Below are positions 8,825-17,927 of a stretch of 64,000 nucleotides of DNA, one piece after another (the stretch's first letter is position 1; every line of letters starts with the position of its first letter). The translations under genes were made by a program, and so were the position numbers. Origin of the DNA: Bremerella sp. TYQ1 (lineage in GTDB: Bacteria > Planctomycetota > Planctomycetia > Pirellulales > Pirellulaceae); contig NZ_CP083740.1 of NCBI RefSeq assembly GCF_020150455.1, positions 6,345,001-6,409,000 on the forward strand, read 5' to 3'. Under the pieces are notes generated by a model. That model saw only the letters and a list, made by a program, of their open reading frames with translations, made no database searches and was not told the DNA's origin.

Positions 8825-10801
8825 ATGAATCGTCTTGCCATCCCTGCCCAAGCCTCGACACCCCCGCCGCCTGACGGAGATGGTTCGCTAGCATCATCGG
8901 AAGAACAGGACGTACCGCGCGAGTGGCTTCGGTTTGAAACGATTCAAAACTCGGCCTCGTTTCTGGTCTCGCTGATCTTCCATTTCTCGCTTGTGCTGCT
9001 GTTGGCGATGTTCACCATTGTTGAGCCTCCTTCCAAGCAGATCGAACTTGTCGTTATCGAGCCTGAACAGGAGGAACGCGAGCGTCCCTTGGAAGTCGAG
9101 CTGGACGAGTCGGAAAAGATCGCCGAGGAAATGACGATCGCCAATCTGACCACTCCAGAGCAGGGAATGGAAGGCTTAGTCGAGGCTTCGCTGAAAGCCC
9201 CACAATTGGAAATGCCCCCGACTGAAATCGCCAACGCACCACTCGTTTCGTTGCAGGCGGTCGATTTTCTGACGAAAGATACCGACTCGCTGATTCAAGA
9301 CATGCCGGTCGGCACTGTCGGCTCGGTGCAAGCAGTCGTCGGCGATTACCAGGAAGCGATGGATCAGATCTCGCAAGAGTTGATCTGGATGCTTTCCAAA
9401 AACAAAGTCCTCGTCATCTGGCTGTTCGATCAGTCGGAAAGCATGAAGGACGATCAGGCCAAGATTCGTCAGCGGATCCATCGTATCTATGGCGAAGTCA
9501 GCCTGAGTGAGCATGCCAAGGGAGACGCACTGACGACGGGGGTGGCCAGCTTCGGCCAAGGCTTCCAACTGCATACCAAAGCCCCCACCGATGACTTGGA
9601 TAAAATCGACGAAGCGATTGCTTCCGTCCCTGTCGATCCGTCCGGCGAAGAGATGTTCAGTTCGGCTGTTGCCGAAGCCCTGACACTGCATCGCCGCTAC
9701 GCGAAGATCGCCGATCGCAAAGTGGCGTTGATTGTGGTAACCGACGAAAGTGGTAACACCGAAGACAACGAAAGCCGATTGGAGAAAGCGATCTCGATTG
9801 CCAAAGCGACCGATGCCAGGGTCTTTGTGCTAGGTCGCGAAGCGGTGTTCGGCTATCCGTTTGCCCATGTGCAGTGGATGCACCCCGAAGAAGGCACCAT
9901 TCATCTCTTGCCAGTCGATCGTGGCCCGGAAGCGGCATTGATCGAACAATTGCAGACCGACGGCTTCGGCAAGCGAACCGACGCATTGTCCAGCGGATTC
10001 GGACCGTTCGAGCAAGTTCGCCTGGCCAAGGAAACCGGCGGCATCTTCTTCATGCTGCCTGGCGAAGAAGCGAACGTGAACAACGCCATCGATCGGCGTT
10101 ACCAGGCCAAAACCATGGACATGTATCGGCCGAATTTGAATGCTCGACTCGAGCAAGTCAACGAAGTGAAAAACGATCCGCTGAAAACGCTGGTGACCAA
10201 GATCATCTACGATTTGAATCCATATCAGGAAAGCGTTGCCGACGTAATCGAGATTCAACAGGTCTTCAGCGGCGACTTGCGAACGTTCCGCCAGCAAGTG
10301 CGTCAGCAGCAAGCCAAGATGATTACGTATATCACTTACTTGGATCGCGCGATCGAAGTGGCGGAAGAGAATCGCAACTTGCGTGATGAGTCGAGTTCGC
10401 TCCGCTGGAACGCGAATTACGACCTGCTTTATGGCCAGCTTCTTGCGTACCGTGCCCGGGCTTTCGAGTATGGAGCGTATCTGACCAAGTTCGCTGAGAA
10501 CCCACCAGCACCCCCCCAAATGCCTGCGTATATGGAGTTCCGCGGCTGGCGACTTGCCACGACCGACGAACTTTCCGCCCCGGAGAAAACCGAGGAGGAT
10601 ATCTCACTTTCGAAGGACGTGCTGATGTACGTGATGGAAGAGCATGAAGGGACGCCGTGGGCCACACGTGCGAGCTGGGAGATCAAACGCGGCTTTGGCG
10701 TGATGTTGGAACCGATCTTCTTCGATACGCGGAGGATCAATCGTCCTCGTCCAGCCCCCGGCGGAGTGCCACGGCCGCCGATTCAAATTCCGAACTTGTA
10801 A
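8825..10801 (+). CDS. Membrane-anchored von Willebrand factor A domain protein
   Basis: 658 aa. A cytoplasmic Pro-rich N-terminus precedes one transmembrane helix at about residues 44-66 (SLIFHFSLVLLLAMFTIV), then an acidic Glu-rich stretch as in TonB-like anchors. The vWA domain starts near residue 195 with the metal-site motif DQSES (DxSxS) in VIWLFDQSESMKDD. A second metal-site element is probably VVTDESGNTED. The C-terminal ~200 residues are helical, with no family I can name. vWA domains bind partners through a divalent metal. It is divergent from the LysM-like gene. Confidence 0.75.
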   Translation: MNRLAIPAQASTPPPPDGDGSLASSEEQDVPREWLRFETIQNSASFLVSLIFHFSLVLLLAMFTIVEPPSKQIELVVIEPEQEERERPLEVELDESEKIAEEMTIANLTTPEQGMEGLVEASLKAPQLEMPPTEIANAPLVSLQAVDFLTKDTDSLIQDMPVGTVGSVQAVVGDYQEAMDQISQELIWMLSKNKVLVIWLFDQSESMKDDQAKIRQRIHRIYGEVSLSEHAKGDALTTGVASFGQGFQLHTKAPTDDLDKIDEAIASVPVDPSGEEMFSSAVAEALTLHRRYAKIADRKVALIVVTDESGNTEDNESRLEKAISIAKATDARVFVLGREAVFGYPFAHVQWMHPEEGTIHLLPVDRGPEAALIEQLQTDGFGKRTDALSSGFGPFEQVRLAKETGGIFFMLPGEEANVNNAIDRRYQAKTMDMYRPNLNARLEQVNEVKNDPLKTLVTKIIYDLNPYQESVADVIEIQQVFSGDLRTFRQQVRQQQAKMITYITYLDRAIEVAEENRNLRDESSSLRWNANYDLLYGQLLAYRARAFEYGAYLTKFAENPPAPPQMPAYMEFRGWRLATTDELSAPEKTEEDISLSKDVLMYVMEEHEGTPWATRASWEIKRGFGVMLEPIFFDTRRINRPRPAPGGVPRPPIQIPNL

Positions 10802-11086
10802 CGCTTCAAGTTGTCAGAATGGGAATGTCGCTCTGGCTTCCCTTATTTCGGTGAAGGCCTCTATCCGCCGCCGTCGCCAATAATTGTACGCAAGTATTGT
10901 CCAAGTGTCGAAGAAAAGTTCACGAAGAATGTCGTAGTGTGCGCGTCTCGTGGACATGCAATACGCAAGGAAACGGCGTTCGGCGGCAGAAATAAGGGAA
11001 GCGATTCCGCCAAGGTTTTGCAGGGGCAAAATTCTAACAAACGGGTGGAAGATTGTTCACGAACTGTGCGATAATACACGACGAGT
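10802..11086. other. Intergenic region, no gene recognised
   Basis: 285 bases between the vWA gene and the convergent membrane-protein gene. Short open frames exist on both strands but have no recognisable composition or start signals. I see no terminator hairpin with a T-run. Confidence 0.4.
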
Positions 11087-11713
11087 CTATTCGTCATCGT
11101 TCAGAAGATACTTCGCCGAAGACAAGCCATACCGCTGTTGGTTGGCCTCTTCGCGGGTAAGTTCTGATTCCATCTGCAGTTCTGACTCAGAGGGAAGCTC
11201 GGTCATCGTCGCATTGGCGGTCGCCGCTTCGTCGGAGTACCCAAGCTGCTGATGGAAGTATTCATCCGACATCGGAATCGGATCGCTTTTCGCCACCCCT
11301 ACGACGCAAGCAACGTCCAAAATAGTCCCCGCAATAAAGCGACCAGGGCCCAGAACGGCGTAGTAGAACATCAGAGAACGGTTCCAGTCGTCCGAGATAT
11401 GGAACGGATCGTCGACCATTCCGCCGAGCCAGCCCATGTTGTCGGTATTGGCTCGAGGAACAAAGAAGAATGCGAGACCGACATAGATAAGGACAATGCC
11501 TGACGCGACCGCTACGCTATGCCATCCGGTGAGGGGCAGGAAGTGGAACGGCAGCCAGAACAGTCCGGCTGTCATGGCGAACGCGGCAATCACTTTAAAC
11601 AGCACCGCCCACTCGTTTCGCTGAGCAATGTGCTCGGTATTCAGCTCGACACTACCGACCGGTTGCGGATCGTATTGTTCGCACCAATATTCGTATAAGC
11701 TCATTGACACCAT
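11087..11713 (-). CDS. Unknown membrane protein with two predicted helices
   Basis: 208 aa from ATG at 11713; an open frame extends to 11818 but those residues look non-coding, and ATG at 11704 is also possible. The N-terminal part (YEYWCEQYDPQPVG) is followed by two hydrophobic helices, VIAAFAMTAGLFWLPFHFLP and SVAVASGIVLIYVGLAFFF, and a third weaker one near GRFIAGTILDVACVVGV. The C-terminal third is acidic and soluble. I do not recognise a family. The gene sits alone, convergent with the vWA gene. Confidence 0.55.
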   Translation of the reverse strand: MVSMSLYEYWCEQYDPQPVGSVELNTEHIAQRNEWAVLFKVIAAFAMTAGLFWLPFHFLPLTGWHSVAVASGIVLIYVGLAFFFVPRANTDNMGWLGGMVDDPFHISDDWNRSLMFYYAVLGPGRFIAGTILDVACVVGVAKSDPIPMSDEYFHQQLGYSDEAATANATMTELPSESELQMESELTREEANQQRYGLSSAKYLLNDDE

Positions 11714-11818
11714 TCCCGCGATTGGTTTGTTGACGGCTCGGTCGCTACCCCAAGCGTATGCCACTTTCGCGCAGAGAGGCTGCGAAACATGCTTGGCGAG
11801 CCTCGCCATTTGGCCCAA

Positions 11819-12169
11819 CTGTCCGGTTTTGAGGATTGTTTCGGCAGTAGCCGATTCCGTCGACGCCGCTAATTAGCGAATTGGGGAGGTCAAATTGTTA
11901 GACGGACTTTTGGGCAAGTCGAGAAAAATCGATCGATAGCGGAACCTCGGCCAGCCTGCGATGCGATTGGGTTACCGGGGATATCAGGATCAGCGATGTC
12001 CAATCGGGCAAATAAAGACAGGCCTCTTGAGAATTAAATCGCGCAATGGGGATTCGGACTGGGAAGCGGATTGACGTTGGTTGCGAACACTAGCAAACTG
12101 CTGTAGCTTAAACTGCTTGCCCATCCTCAACCCTCACCCAAGTACTATCCTCTAAGGAAATTGTTCTCC
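11819..12169. other. Intergenic region upstream of the LRR lipoprotein gene
   Basis: About 350 bases with no coding frame I can support. A TTGACG near 12071 with 17-base spacing to CAAACT is a weak sigma70-like candidate for the downstream gene. AAGGA lies 12 bases before the ATG at 12170. Confidence 0.35.
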
Positions 12170-13477
12170 ATGAGTCGTCATTGGATTCTCGGAATCGTAC
12201 TGCTTGCTTTGCCGCTTTGCGTTGGCTGTCCTTCTAGCACGCCGACCGATAAGCCTGACGGCAAAGGTGGCAGCGCCGCAGCCCCGAAACCAGAAGCGGA
12301 CGACCCAGAAGCCGTAGCCGCACTCGAGGAGTTGGGTGGCAAGCTGACCAAGGATGGCAACGGCAACGTGACCCGAGCCGACTTCTCGGTCGTGGTTGTG
12401 GAAGACGACAAAGTATTCGAGCCAATCTCGAAGCTGAAGCAGCTGCAGCTGATCAAGTTCTACGGTGCGGAAATCACCGACCAGGTCACCACCTACATGA
12501 AAGACCTGACCAATTTGCGTGACGTGACGTTTGAAAACGGCAACATCACCGACGAAGGTATTGCGAACCTGACCAACTCAAAAGAGCTTTCCGCGTTCGG
12601 TCTGCGACGCACGAACATCTCAAACAAATCGCTCGAAACGATCTCCGCATCGTTTCCCAAGACGCGTTACCTCGACGTCCGCTACTGCAACGTAGACGAC
12701 GAAGGGATGAAGTCGGTCGGGCAGATGAAGAACATGGAAGTCCTGCGAACCGAAGGGGCTTTCATCAGCGACGAAGGGATGGCTCATCTGGCCGACCTGA
12801 CGAAGATGCGATTTTTGAATCTGCGGGATAAGAAGATCACCGATAAGGGAATTGCTTACCTCGCTGGAATGAAGAACTTGCAGACGTTGGAATTGAACGA
12901 AGTGGCTTGTTCCAATGAAGGCCTGGCTCACATCAAAGATTGCACCAAGCTGACGAAGCTGCACTTGTTCCGCACCAAAGTCACCGACGACGGTATGCAG
13001 TACCTGACCGGAATGACCGAAATGGAAGATCTCAAGTTCCGTCAATCGCCGGTCCGGGGCGAGCAGATGGAAAAGCTGAAAGGCATGACGAAGCTGAAGC
13101 ATCTGGACGTGAGCGAAACTCCGTTCGTTGACGACGGGGTGGCTGTTGCCGCGACGTTTGAAAACCTGGAAACGCTCAATCTTTGGAACACGTTCATCAC
13201 TGACGATGGATTGGCTCCTGTCAGCAACTTGAAGAAGCTGAAAGAACTCGATCTGCAAAACTGTGCGTTGAGCGATGCCGGCGTGAAGCACCTGGAAGGG
13301 ATGACTTCGCTGACCAGCTTGTCGTTGAAGGAAAACAGCTCGGTCACCAACGAGTCGATTCCAGTCATCAACACGCTGACGAACTTGAAGCGACTGACCC
13401 TCAATTTCACGCAGATCTACGACGACGGCGTCGAGCAGTTGAAGGAAGCGAACCCAAAGCTGGAAGTCAGCTTCTAA
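12170..13477 (+). CDS. Leucine-rich-repeat lipoprotein
   Basis: 435 aa from the ATG at 12170, after which a signal peptide ends in the lipobox LCVGC (cysteine about residue 20). A low-complexity Pro/Gly/Ala linker follows, then about a dozen repeats of roughly 24 residues with the pattern (I/V)TD(E/D)G(M/I)..L..M..L..L.L, typical of planctomycete LRRs of the ribonuclease-inhibitor-like type. Such proteins are thought to be surface or periplasmic binding proteins; no ligand can be inferred. A clear terminator follows at 13498-13531. Confidence 0.85.
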   Translation: MSRHWILGIVLLALPLCVGCPSSTPTDKPDGKGGSAAAPKPEADDPEAVAALEELGGKLTKDGNGNVTRADFSVVVVEDDKVFEPISKLKQLQLIKFYGAEITDQVTTYMKDLTNLRDVTFENGNITDEGIANLTNSKELSAFGLRRTNISNKSLETISASFPKTRYLDVRYCNVDDEGMKSVGQMKNMEVLRTEGAFISDEGMAHLADLTKMRFLNLRDKKITDKGIAYLAGMKNLQTLELNEVACSNEGLAHIKDCTKLTKLHLFRTKVTDDGMQYLTGMTEMEDLKFRQSPVRGEQMEKLKGMTKLKHLDVSETPFVDDGVAVAATFENLETLNLWNTFITDDGLAPVSNLKKLKELDLQNCALSDAGVKHLEGMTSLTSLSLKENSSVTNESIPVINTLTNLKRLTLNFTQIYDDGVEQLKEANPKLEVSF

Positions 13478-13497
13478 GCGATCTGGCAAAAGACGAA

Positions 13498-13531
13498 GCC
13501 TCTGAATGCATTGCGTTCGGAGGCTTTTTTT
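13498..13531 (+). terminator. Rho-independent terminator of the LRR gene
   Basis: Stem GCCTCTGAA (13498-13506) with TTCGGAGGC (13516-13524), containing one G-T pair, followed by seven T. It lies 21 bases after the stop codon of the LRR gene. Confidence 0.85.
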
Positions 13532-13551
13532 ATGGCGTAATGGGTACGTGT

Positions 13552-14385
13552 TCAGCCGCTCGCTTTTTTGCGAAGCGTGCGAAGTGCACGGTGGGTAATT
13601 CGCTGGGTATGCTTCGAATCGGTCTCGGCGAGCCATCGCTCGCAAAGCGATTCGACAAAGTCGGGACGCGTTTTGCTGGCATCGTTCAGCCAATTCGCGA
13701 CGGAGTCTTGCACGTACTTCGACTCGTCTTCGCGGCACAATTCAAGCAGCGACTTGGCGACTTCCGGCTGAGTTTTCAGTTCGGCAATATGCTTCGTCCA
13801 AACACCACAGGGACGAGAGAGTTCGATCGCAAATCGTCGTGCCAAATGATTCTTGTGGCTGGCGATCGGGTGAAGCCGTTCGATCTCGTTGACAATTCCG
13901 TCGGCCGCAGGCAGTCGAACGCACATCCATGCAATTTCGCGGACGCCCATGTTGGGATCGATCGCAAAGCGATGAGCTCGTTTCAATCGCTTGGCGAACG
14001 TCAAAGAAGGATCGGCCGCGTCCATGTAGGCGGCCCAGTTTCTAGGGATGTCGCTCGGGTGGGAAGCCAGGGCTTCGTAAAGTTCCTTGCGAGTCGACTT
14101 GTCGTCGATTGTTTCGTGCAGCAATTGCCCGGTAGACGAAAGCCGCTGCATGACCCCTTCGCTGGAGAGCTTTTTGAGACCAGCGGCTATGAGCTTCGCT
14201 TGCTGGTCTTCGAGCGGAAGCTGGGGACGAATGGCCCGGAATAGCTTGACGTGATCAACGGCGAGAAACTCGACCAGGTTGACCGTTTCGATATCGCCGC
14301 GATTCAAAGCGGCAAGGACGTTCGACGGAATCTCGCTCCGCCGAACGGCTCCTTTACGTGATCGTAATGCGTCAAGATCGACCAC
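13552..14385 (-). CDS. DNA alkylation repair protein (AlkC/AlkD-like HEAT-repeat fold)
   Basis: 277 aa from GTG at 14385 with AAAGGT upstream. The protein is helical throughout and has the landmarks of the DNA alkylation repair superfamily: MGVREIAWMCVRL (about residues 145-157), LARRFAIELSRPCGVW (about 184-199) and YVQDSVANWLNDASKTRPDFV near 230-250, the last being close to the AlkC-type signature. These glycosylases remove cationic alkylated bases without flipping them. The acidic and aromatic residues in these helices are plausible active-site residues, but I cannot place them by alignment. Downstream of the Dabb gene on the same strand, 20 bases apart. Confidence 0.75.
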   Translation of the reverse strand: MVDLDALRSRKGAVRRSEIPSNVLAALNRGDIETVNLVEFLAVDHVKLFRAIRPQLPLEDQQAKLIAAGLKKLSSEGVMQRLSSTGQLLHETIDDKSTRKELYEALASHPSDIPRNWAAYMDAADPSLTFAKRLKRAHRFAIDPNMGVREIAWMCVRLPAADGIVNEIERLHPIASHKNHLARRFAIELSRPCGVWTKHIAELKTQPEVAKSLLELCREDESKYVQDSVANWLNDASKTRPDFVESLCERWLAETDSKHTQRITHRALRTLRKKASG

Positions 14386-14405
14386 GGTTTTACCTTTGCC
14401 GAGGG

Positions 14406-14729
14406 TTAGCTGCCGACGGTCGAATCGAAGACGCGAACCGTTTCCCAGTTCTCTTTGTTCTCTTCGATGAACTGTACGTGTCGTTCGGCAACCTGGTAGG
14501 CGTTTTGCGATTCGAGGGAATCAAACACGACGTGCAAAGCAACTTGGAAGTCACGATCGTTCACTGGGCGAGTCAGTTCGTCGGTCAAAATACCGGCAGC
14601 GAAGAAGACACAACCAGGATGGCCAGTGAGATATTTCTGGCAAGCTTCGACCAGCTTTTGCTGCGCTTCTGGCGACTTGTCTTTCAAGGTGAAATAAACG
14701 TTGTGAGCGATCTGCTTAAGGTTGTCCAT
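14406..14729 (-). CDS. Dabb (stress-responsive alpha/beta-barrel) family protein
   Basis: 107 aa from ATG at 14729. The sequence begins MDNLKQIAHNVYFTLKD and has the ferredoxin-like Dabb pattern: a first strand HNVYFTLKD, a helix of about 20 residues, then VNDRDFQVALHVVFDSLESQNAY and a final HVQFIEENKENW helix. Dabb proteins are small dimeric barrels of diverse or unknown function. An upstream in-frame extension to 14834 would cross the terminator of the FHA gene, so the shorter form is preferred. The alkylation-repair gene follows 20 bases downstream. Confidence 0.8.
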   Translation of the reverse strand: MDNLKQIAHNVYFTLKDKSPEAQQKLVEACQKYLTGHPGCVFFAAGILTDELTRPVNDRDFQVALHVVFDSLESQNAYQVAERHVQFIEENKENWETVRVFDSTVGS

Positions 14730-14823
14730 AAGAGGCAATCGGTGATTCAGGTTGAAGAAATGGGGAACGCATGAAGGAGTGCAATGTACTAAGCCGACGA
14801 GCGGCGAACAACGCAGGCGCATG

Positions 14824-14852
14824 AAAAAGGCCACGGCGAAATGCGTGGCCTT
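14824..14852 (-). terminator. Rho-independent terminator of the FHA gene
   Basis: On the minus strand, AAGGCCACG, then an eight-base loop, then CGTGGCCTT followed by more T. It lies 30 bases past the FHA stop codon and upstream of the Dabb gene. Confidence 0.75.
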
Positions 14853-14882
14853 AATCGGATTTGTCTGCGATGGCGGACGAGA

Positions 14883-15299
14883 TTAGTCTTCGCCGCGACG
14901 CCGCGAATTGCCGATCCCAGCTCGTTCAAGCAACGACTTGCCGAGAATTTCTTCCGCGATATTCGATTCGGCCGGAGGTGGTCCAGTCGCGCCGAGTTCG
15001 GTCGGATCGTAATGCAATTCGTACTCGTGCTTGGCAATCGCAATGATATTGCCGGGGTCGATCCGCTTGTCGGTGTCGCGAACGCGTTTTCCTCCGACCT
15101 TCGTTCCGTTGCGGCTGTTCTGGTCTTCCACGAACCAGTAGCCTTGTTTGACGTACAGTTGGCAGTGATTGCTCGATACGTTGGCGAATCGAAGGACGAC
15201 GTCGTTAGACTCGCGACGGCCGACCAAGAGAGTCTTTTTGAGAAGTGGAATCGGATCTCCCCCGCCAACGGGGATCAATTCCCCATATTTCTGGGTCAT
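14883..15299 (-). CDS. FHA-domain protein
   Basis: 138 aa. Residues about 22-95 form a forkhead-associated domain: LLVGRRESNDVVLRFANVSSNHCQL contains the GR..SNDV..... VS..H phosphothreonine-binding pattern, and FVEDQNSRNGTKVGGKRV the conserved NG turn. The rest is a short Gly/Pro-rich tail ending in RRRGED. FHA domains dock phosphothreonine peptides, so a Ser/Thr kinase partner elsewhere is likely; none is encoded nearby. It is divergent from the radical SAM gene and has its own terminator. Confidence 0.9.
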   Translation of the reverse strand: MTQKYGELIPVGGGDPIPLLKKTLLVGRRESNDVVLRFANVSSNHCQLYVKQGYWFVEDQNSRNGTKVGGKRVRDTDKRIDPGNIIAIAKHEYELHYDPTELGATGPPPAESNIAEEILGKSLLERAGIGNSRRRGED

Positions 15300-15413
15300 T
15301 CAAGTGCCTCGTTCCGATAGTGGCTAGATGATAAGCATTAAATTGGTAAGAATGGCCATCACTCACTTTACCAATTCCTTAACACGAGTCAACGATCATC
15401 AGCAGGGGTTGAT

Positions 15414-16370
15414 TTGTCCGCAACGGTCAAAAATGGATGGCGGGAGGCAGGCCTCCGTTATTATGCGTACAGTTGGTATCTTCGGCAGCGATTCGGCGAA
15501 CGAGTCCAGAAGGTAAGCCTCGACGCGAAGTTTACCTGTCCGAATGTCGACGGCACCGTCGCCAAGGGGGGCTGTACGTTTTGCGACAATCGCAGCTTCA
15601 GCCCGAGTCGCCGAGAGCCGATCCGCGACATCACCGACCAACTTGCCAACGGCATGGTCCGGCTGAAACGCCGATACAAAGTCGACAAGTTCATCGCTTA
15701 CTTTCAGCCAGCGACGAACACCTATGCAGCCGTCGAGCGGTTACGTCCGTTGTACGAACAAGCCATCGATCATGAAAAAGTGGTCGGGCTGAGTATTGGG
15801 ACACGTCCCGATTGCGTCGAACCGGACGTGATGGATCTGCTGGAAGAGTTTGCTGGCCGAACCTATCTGACGGTCGAGTATGGGATGCAAACGATCCACG
15901 ATCGTTCGCTCGACTGGATGAATCGTGGACATCATCACGACGCAACCGTCGATGCCATCGAGCGAAGCCGAGGCCGCGGTTTCGAGGTCTGTCTGCATGT
16001 GATTTTAGGACTTCCGCACGAGTCGCACGAAGACATGATGGCCACCGCTGCCGAAGTGGCTCGGCTGAATATCGACGCAGTGAAGATTCATAACTTGTAC
16101 TGCGTGAAGAATACCAAGATGGCCGATCAAGTTGCGACCGGCGAAGTCAAACTGATGGAGCGGCAAGACTATATCAACACGTTGGTCGATTTTCTGGAAC
16201 GCATTCCTGAGAATGTCTTGGTGGAACGTACTATCGGCGACGCTCCTCCGGATTACTTCGTCGGCCCAAGTTGGTGCTTGGACAAATCGGCCGTGCTGCG
16301 CGCGATCGATGATGAACTGGTCCGTCGAGATACCTGGCAAGGCAAACTGTGTGACGTCACGTCTTCTTAG
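15414..16370 (+). CDS. YhcC-type radical SAM protein (TIGR01212 family)
   Basis: 318 aa from a TTG start at 15414 preceded by AGGGG. The cluster-binding segment is C-PNVDGTVAKGG-CTFC (cysteines at about residues 42, 55 and 58), spaced as in the YhcC/TIGR01212 radical SAM family rather than CxxxCxxC. Later motifs fit the TIM barrel, including IGTRPDCVEPDVMDLLEE and VCLHVILGLPHE. The family's substrate is not established to my knowledge. The gene is upstream of, and convergent with, the RNase P RNA. Confidence 0.88.
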   Translation: MSATVKNGWREAGLRYYAYSWYLRQRFGERVQKVSLDAKFTCPNVDGTVAKGGCTFCDNRSFSPSRREPIRDITDQLANGMVRLKRRYKVDKFIAYFQPATNTYAAVERLRPLYEQAIDHEKVVGLSIGTRPDCVEPDVMDLLEEFAGRTYLTVEYGMQTIHDRSLDWMNRGHHHDATVDAIERSRGRGFEVCLHVILGLPHESHEDMMATAAEVARLNIDAVKIHNLYCVKNTKMADQVATGEVKLMERQDYINTLVDFLERIPENVLVERTIGDAPPDYFVGPSWCLDKSAVLRAIDDELVRRDTWQGKLCDVTSS

Positions 16371-16452
16371 AAGCAACGTGGCCAATGGTTGCCTTCGGTG
16401 ACATGCCAGTGGTTTGGCATGTAGTGCTGCGAATCGTGCCGCATTAAAAGAA

Positions 16453-16868
16453 GCCCAAGTGGATCGGTAAGCCGGGTTCTGTTCTGCAACTTGTGCAGCG
16501 ATAGCCATTCATCTAGGACGTGGATTGCTCCACATCTCAAGCAGCGTACCCGGCGGTAAATGACGGGCCGGACGAGCCCGTGCGGCGTTGTTGCCAACGC
16601 GTTTTCCGCCTGTTTGCCTTGCTCCGGGTGGGGTTTACCAAGCCAGTCGAGTCACCCCGACTGCTGGTGCGCTCTTACCGCACCTTTTCACCCTTACCGT
16701 TCCCAATGGACAGTGTCCATGAGGAAGTAGGCGGTTTGTTTTCTGCGGCACTTTCCCTGATCTTGCGACCGGTCGACGTTATCGACCACCCTGTCCTTTG
16801 GAGCCCGGACTTTCCTCCCGCCGACGTCAAAAAAGTCGTCAGCCGGCGGCTATCTGATCCACTTGGGC
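16453..16868 (-). ncRNA. rnpB: RNase P RNA (bacterial type A)
   Basis: About 416 nt on the minus strand. The ends pair: GCCCAAGTGGATC at the 5' end against GATCCACTTGGGC at the 3' end (helix P1). The universally conserved CR-I block GAGGAAAGTCCGGGCTCC (minus strand near 16800-16820) and the CR-V block with ACAGAACCCGGCTTA near 16465-16485 are both present. These conserved blocks in the right order, and a total length within the bacterial range, make the call certain; the exact 5' end may differ by a few bases. Open frames across this stretch are not genes. Confidence 0.96.
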
Positions 16869-16876
16869 CAGTGTAA

Positions 16877-16905
16877 AGCATAGGTAAGACGGCCAAATTT
16901 GACCA
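16877..16905 (-). promoter_or_regulatory. Sigma70-like promoter of rnpB
   Basis: On the minus strand, TGGTCA (16905-16900) and TATGCT (16882-16877) are separated by 17 bases, and the RNA would start about 8 bases after the -10 box. Four of six bases match the consensus in each box. Confidence 0.6.
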
Positions 16906-17057
16906 CGTACCCCTCGCAATGGCATGCCGTAAAGAGCGCAATCCGCGGGAAAAAGTTCGATCAACTGCGAAAAATACCCGCGAAAAGATTCACCAACTTC
17001 ATTAGAATGAAGGCCTTGGACCCTCCTCCTAATCCTCTCTTTTCTCGGAAAAGTTGC

Positions 17058-17813
17058 ATGATGCGCATGATCCACCTGCCTCTTGGGCTGGCCTGCCTGT
17101 TGCTATTGATGACGTTTATTTCTGCTGCCGAAGCTCAAAACCGCGTCTACGAGCTGCGAACGTATACCACCAACGAAGGCAAGCTAGAAAATCTGCATGC
17201 TCGCTTCCGTGACCACACCATGCGATTCTTCGAAGAAGCTGGCATGGAAAATCACGTTTATTGGGTCCCCAGCGATGGCGAAGGAGCCGATAACACGCTC
17301 GTTTACATCATTTCCCACGAAAGCCCCGAAGCTGCTGCCAAGAATTGGGAGAAGTTCCGGGCCAATGCTGAGTGGAAAACGGTTGCCGCTGAATCGGAAA
17401 AAGATGGCAAGATACTCGCGAAACGGCCAGATTCCGTCTACATGCAGCCAACGGATTTTTCTCCTCAGAACTTCGAGTCGGCCGAAGAACCTCGCTTGTT
17501 CGAGCTGCGTAAGTACACCACCGCAGAAGGTCGCCTGCCGGCATTGTTGCAGCGTTTTCGTGACGGTGAGCTAAAGTTGTTCGAGAAGCAGGGCATGACC
17601 AATGTTGCTTATTTTACCCCCTTGGAAATGCCGAATACATTGATTTACGTCGTTGCGCATAAAGACGCCGCCGCCAAGAAAAAGGCCTGGGACGGTTTCC
17701 GCAACGATGAAGAGTGGCAACAATTGTGGGAGAAGTCGACCAAGGACGGCAAAATCGTGATCCAAGTCGATAGCCAAGTCCTGCGGCCGGTGGACTATTC
17801 CCCCATGAAGTAA
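17058..17813 (+). CDS. Exported tandem NIPSNAP-domain protein
   Basis: 251 aa from ATG at 17058 (17061 or 17067 are also possible). A signal peptide (LPLGLACLLLLMTFISAAEA) ends at AEA-QN. Two NIPSNAP domains follow: the first starts VYELRTYTTNEGKLENLHAR, the second about 125 residues later with LFELRKYTTAEGRLPALLQR. Each has the dimeric alpha/beta-barrel pattern with a later HES/VAHKD-W-FR-NAEW segment. NIPSNAP-like proteins have no settled bacterial role. The longer open frame from 16899 would begin close to the rnpB promoter and is unlikely. Confidence 0.85.
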   Translation: MMRMIHLPLGLACLLLLMTFISAAEAQNRVYELRTYTTNEGKLENLHARFRDHTMRFFEEAGMENHVYWVPSDGEGADNTLVYIISHESPEAAAKNWEKFRANAEWKTVAAESEKDGKILAKRPDSVYMQPTDFSPQNFESAEEPRLFELRKYTTAEGRLPALLQRFRDGELKLFEKQGMTNVAYFTPLEMPNTLIYVVAHKDAAAKKKAWDGFRNDEEWQQLWEKSTKDGKIVIQVDSQVLRPVDYSPMK

Positions 17814-17927
17814 TTCGATCTGTTTCCCCTGTTTGGAGGGGGAATTCGAGTGATTTTAACGTAGCGATGAGCGTCGTTTCCTAAGGGGACCTCAGGCAAC
17901 GCCTGACCGGAACTAGCGAAAGTTCGC

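Noticed and set aside
10811..11074. Plus-strand 87-codon frame after the vWA gene
   Set aside because: Composition and content unlike proteins here, and no start signals.
14730..14834. Longer N-terminus for the Dabb protein
   Set aside because: It crosses a terminator hairpin of the FHA gene and lacks family similarity.
16520..16876. A 118-codon plus-strand reading frame and others across 16450-16940
   Set aside because: They cross the RNase P RNA on the other strand; the conserved P1, CR-I and CR-V segments explain the sequence.
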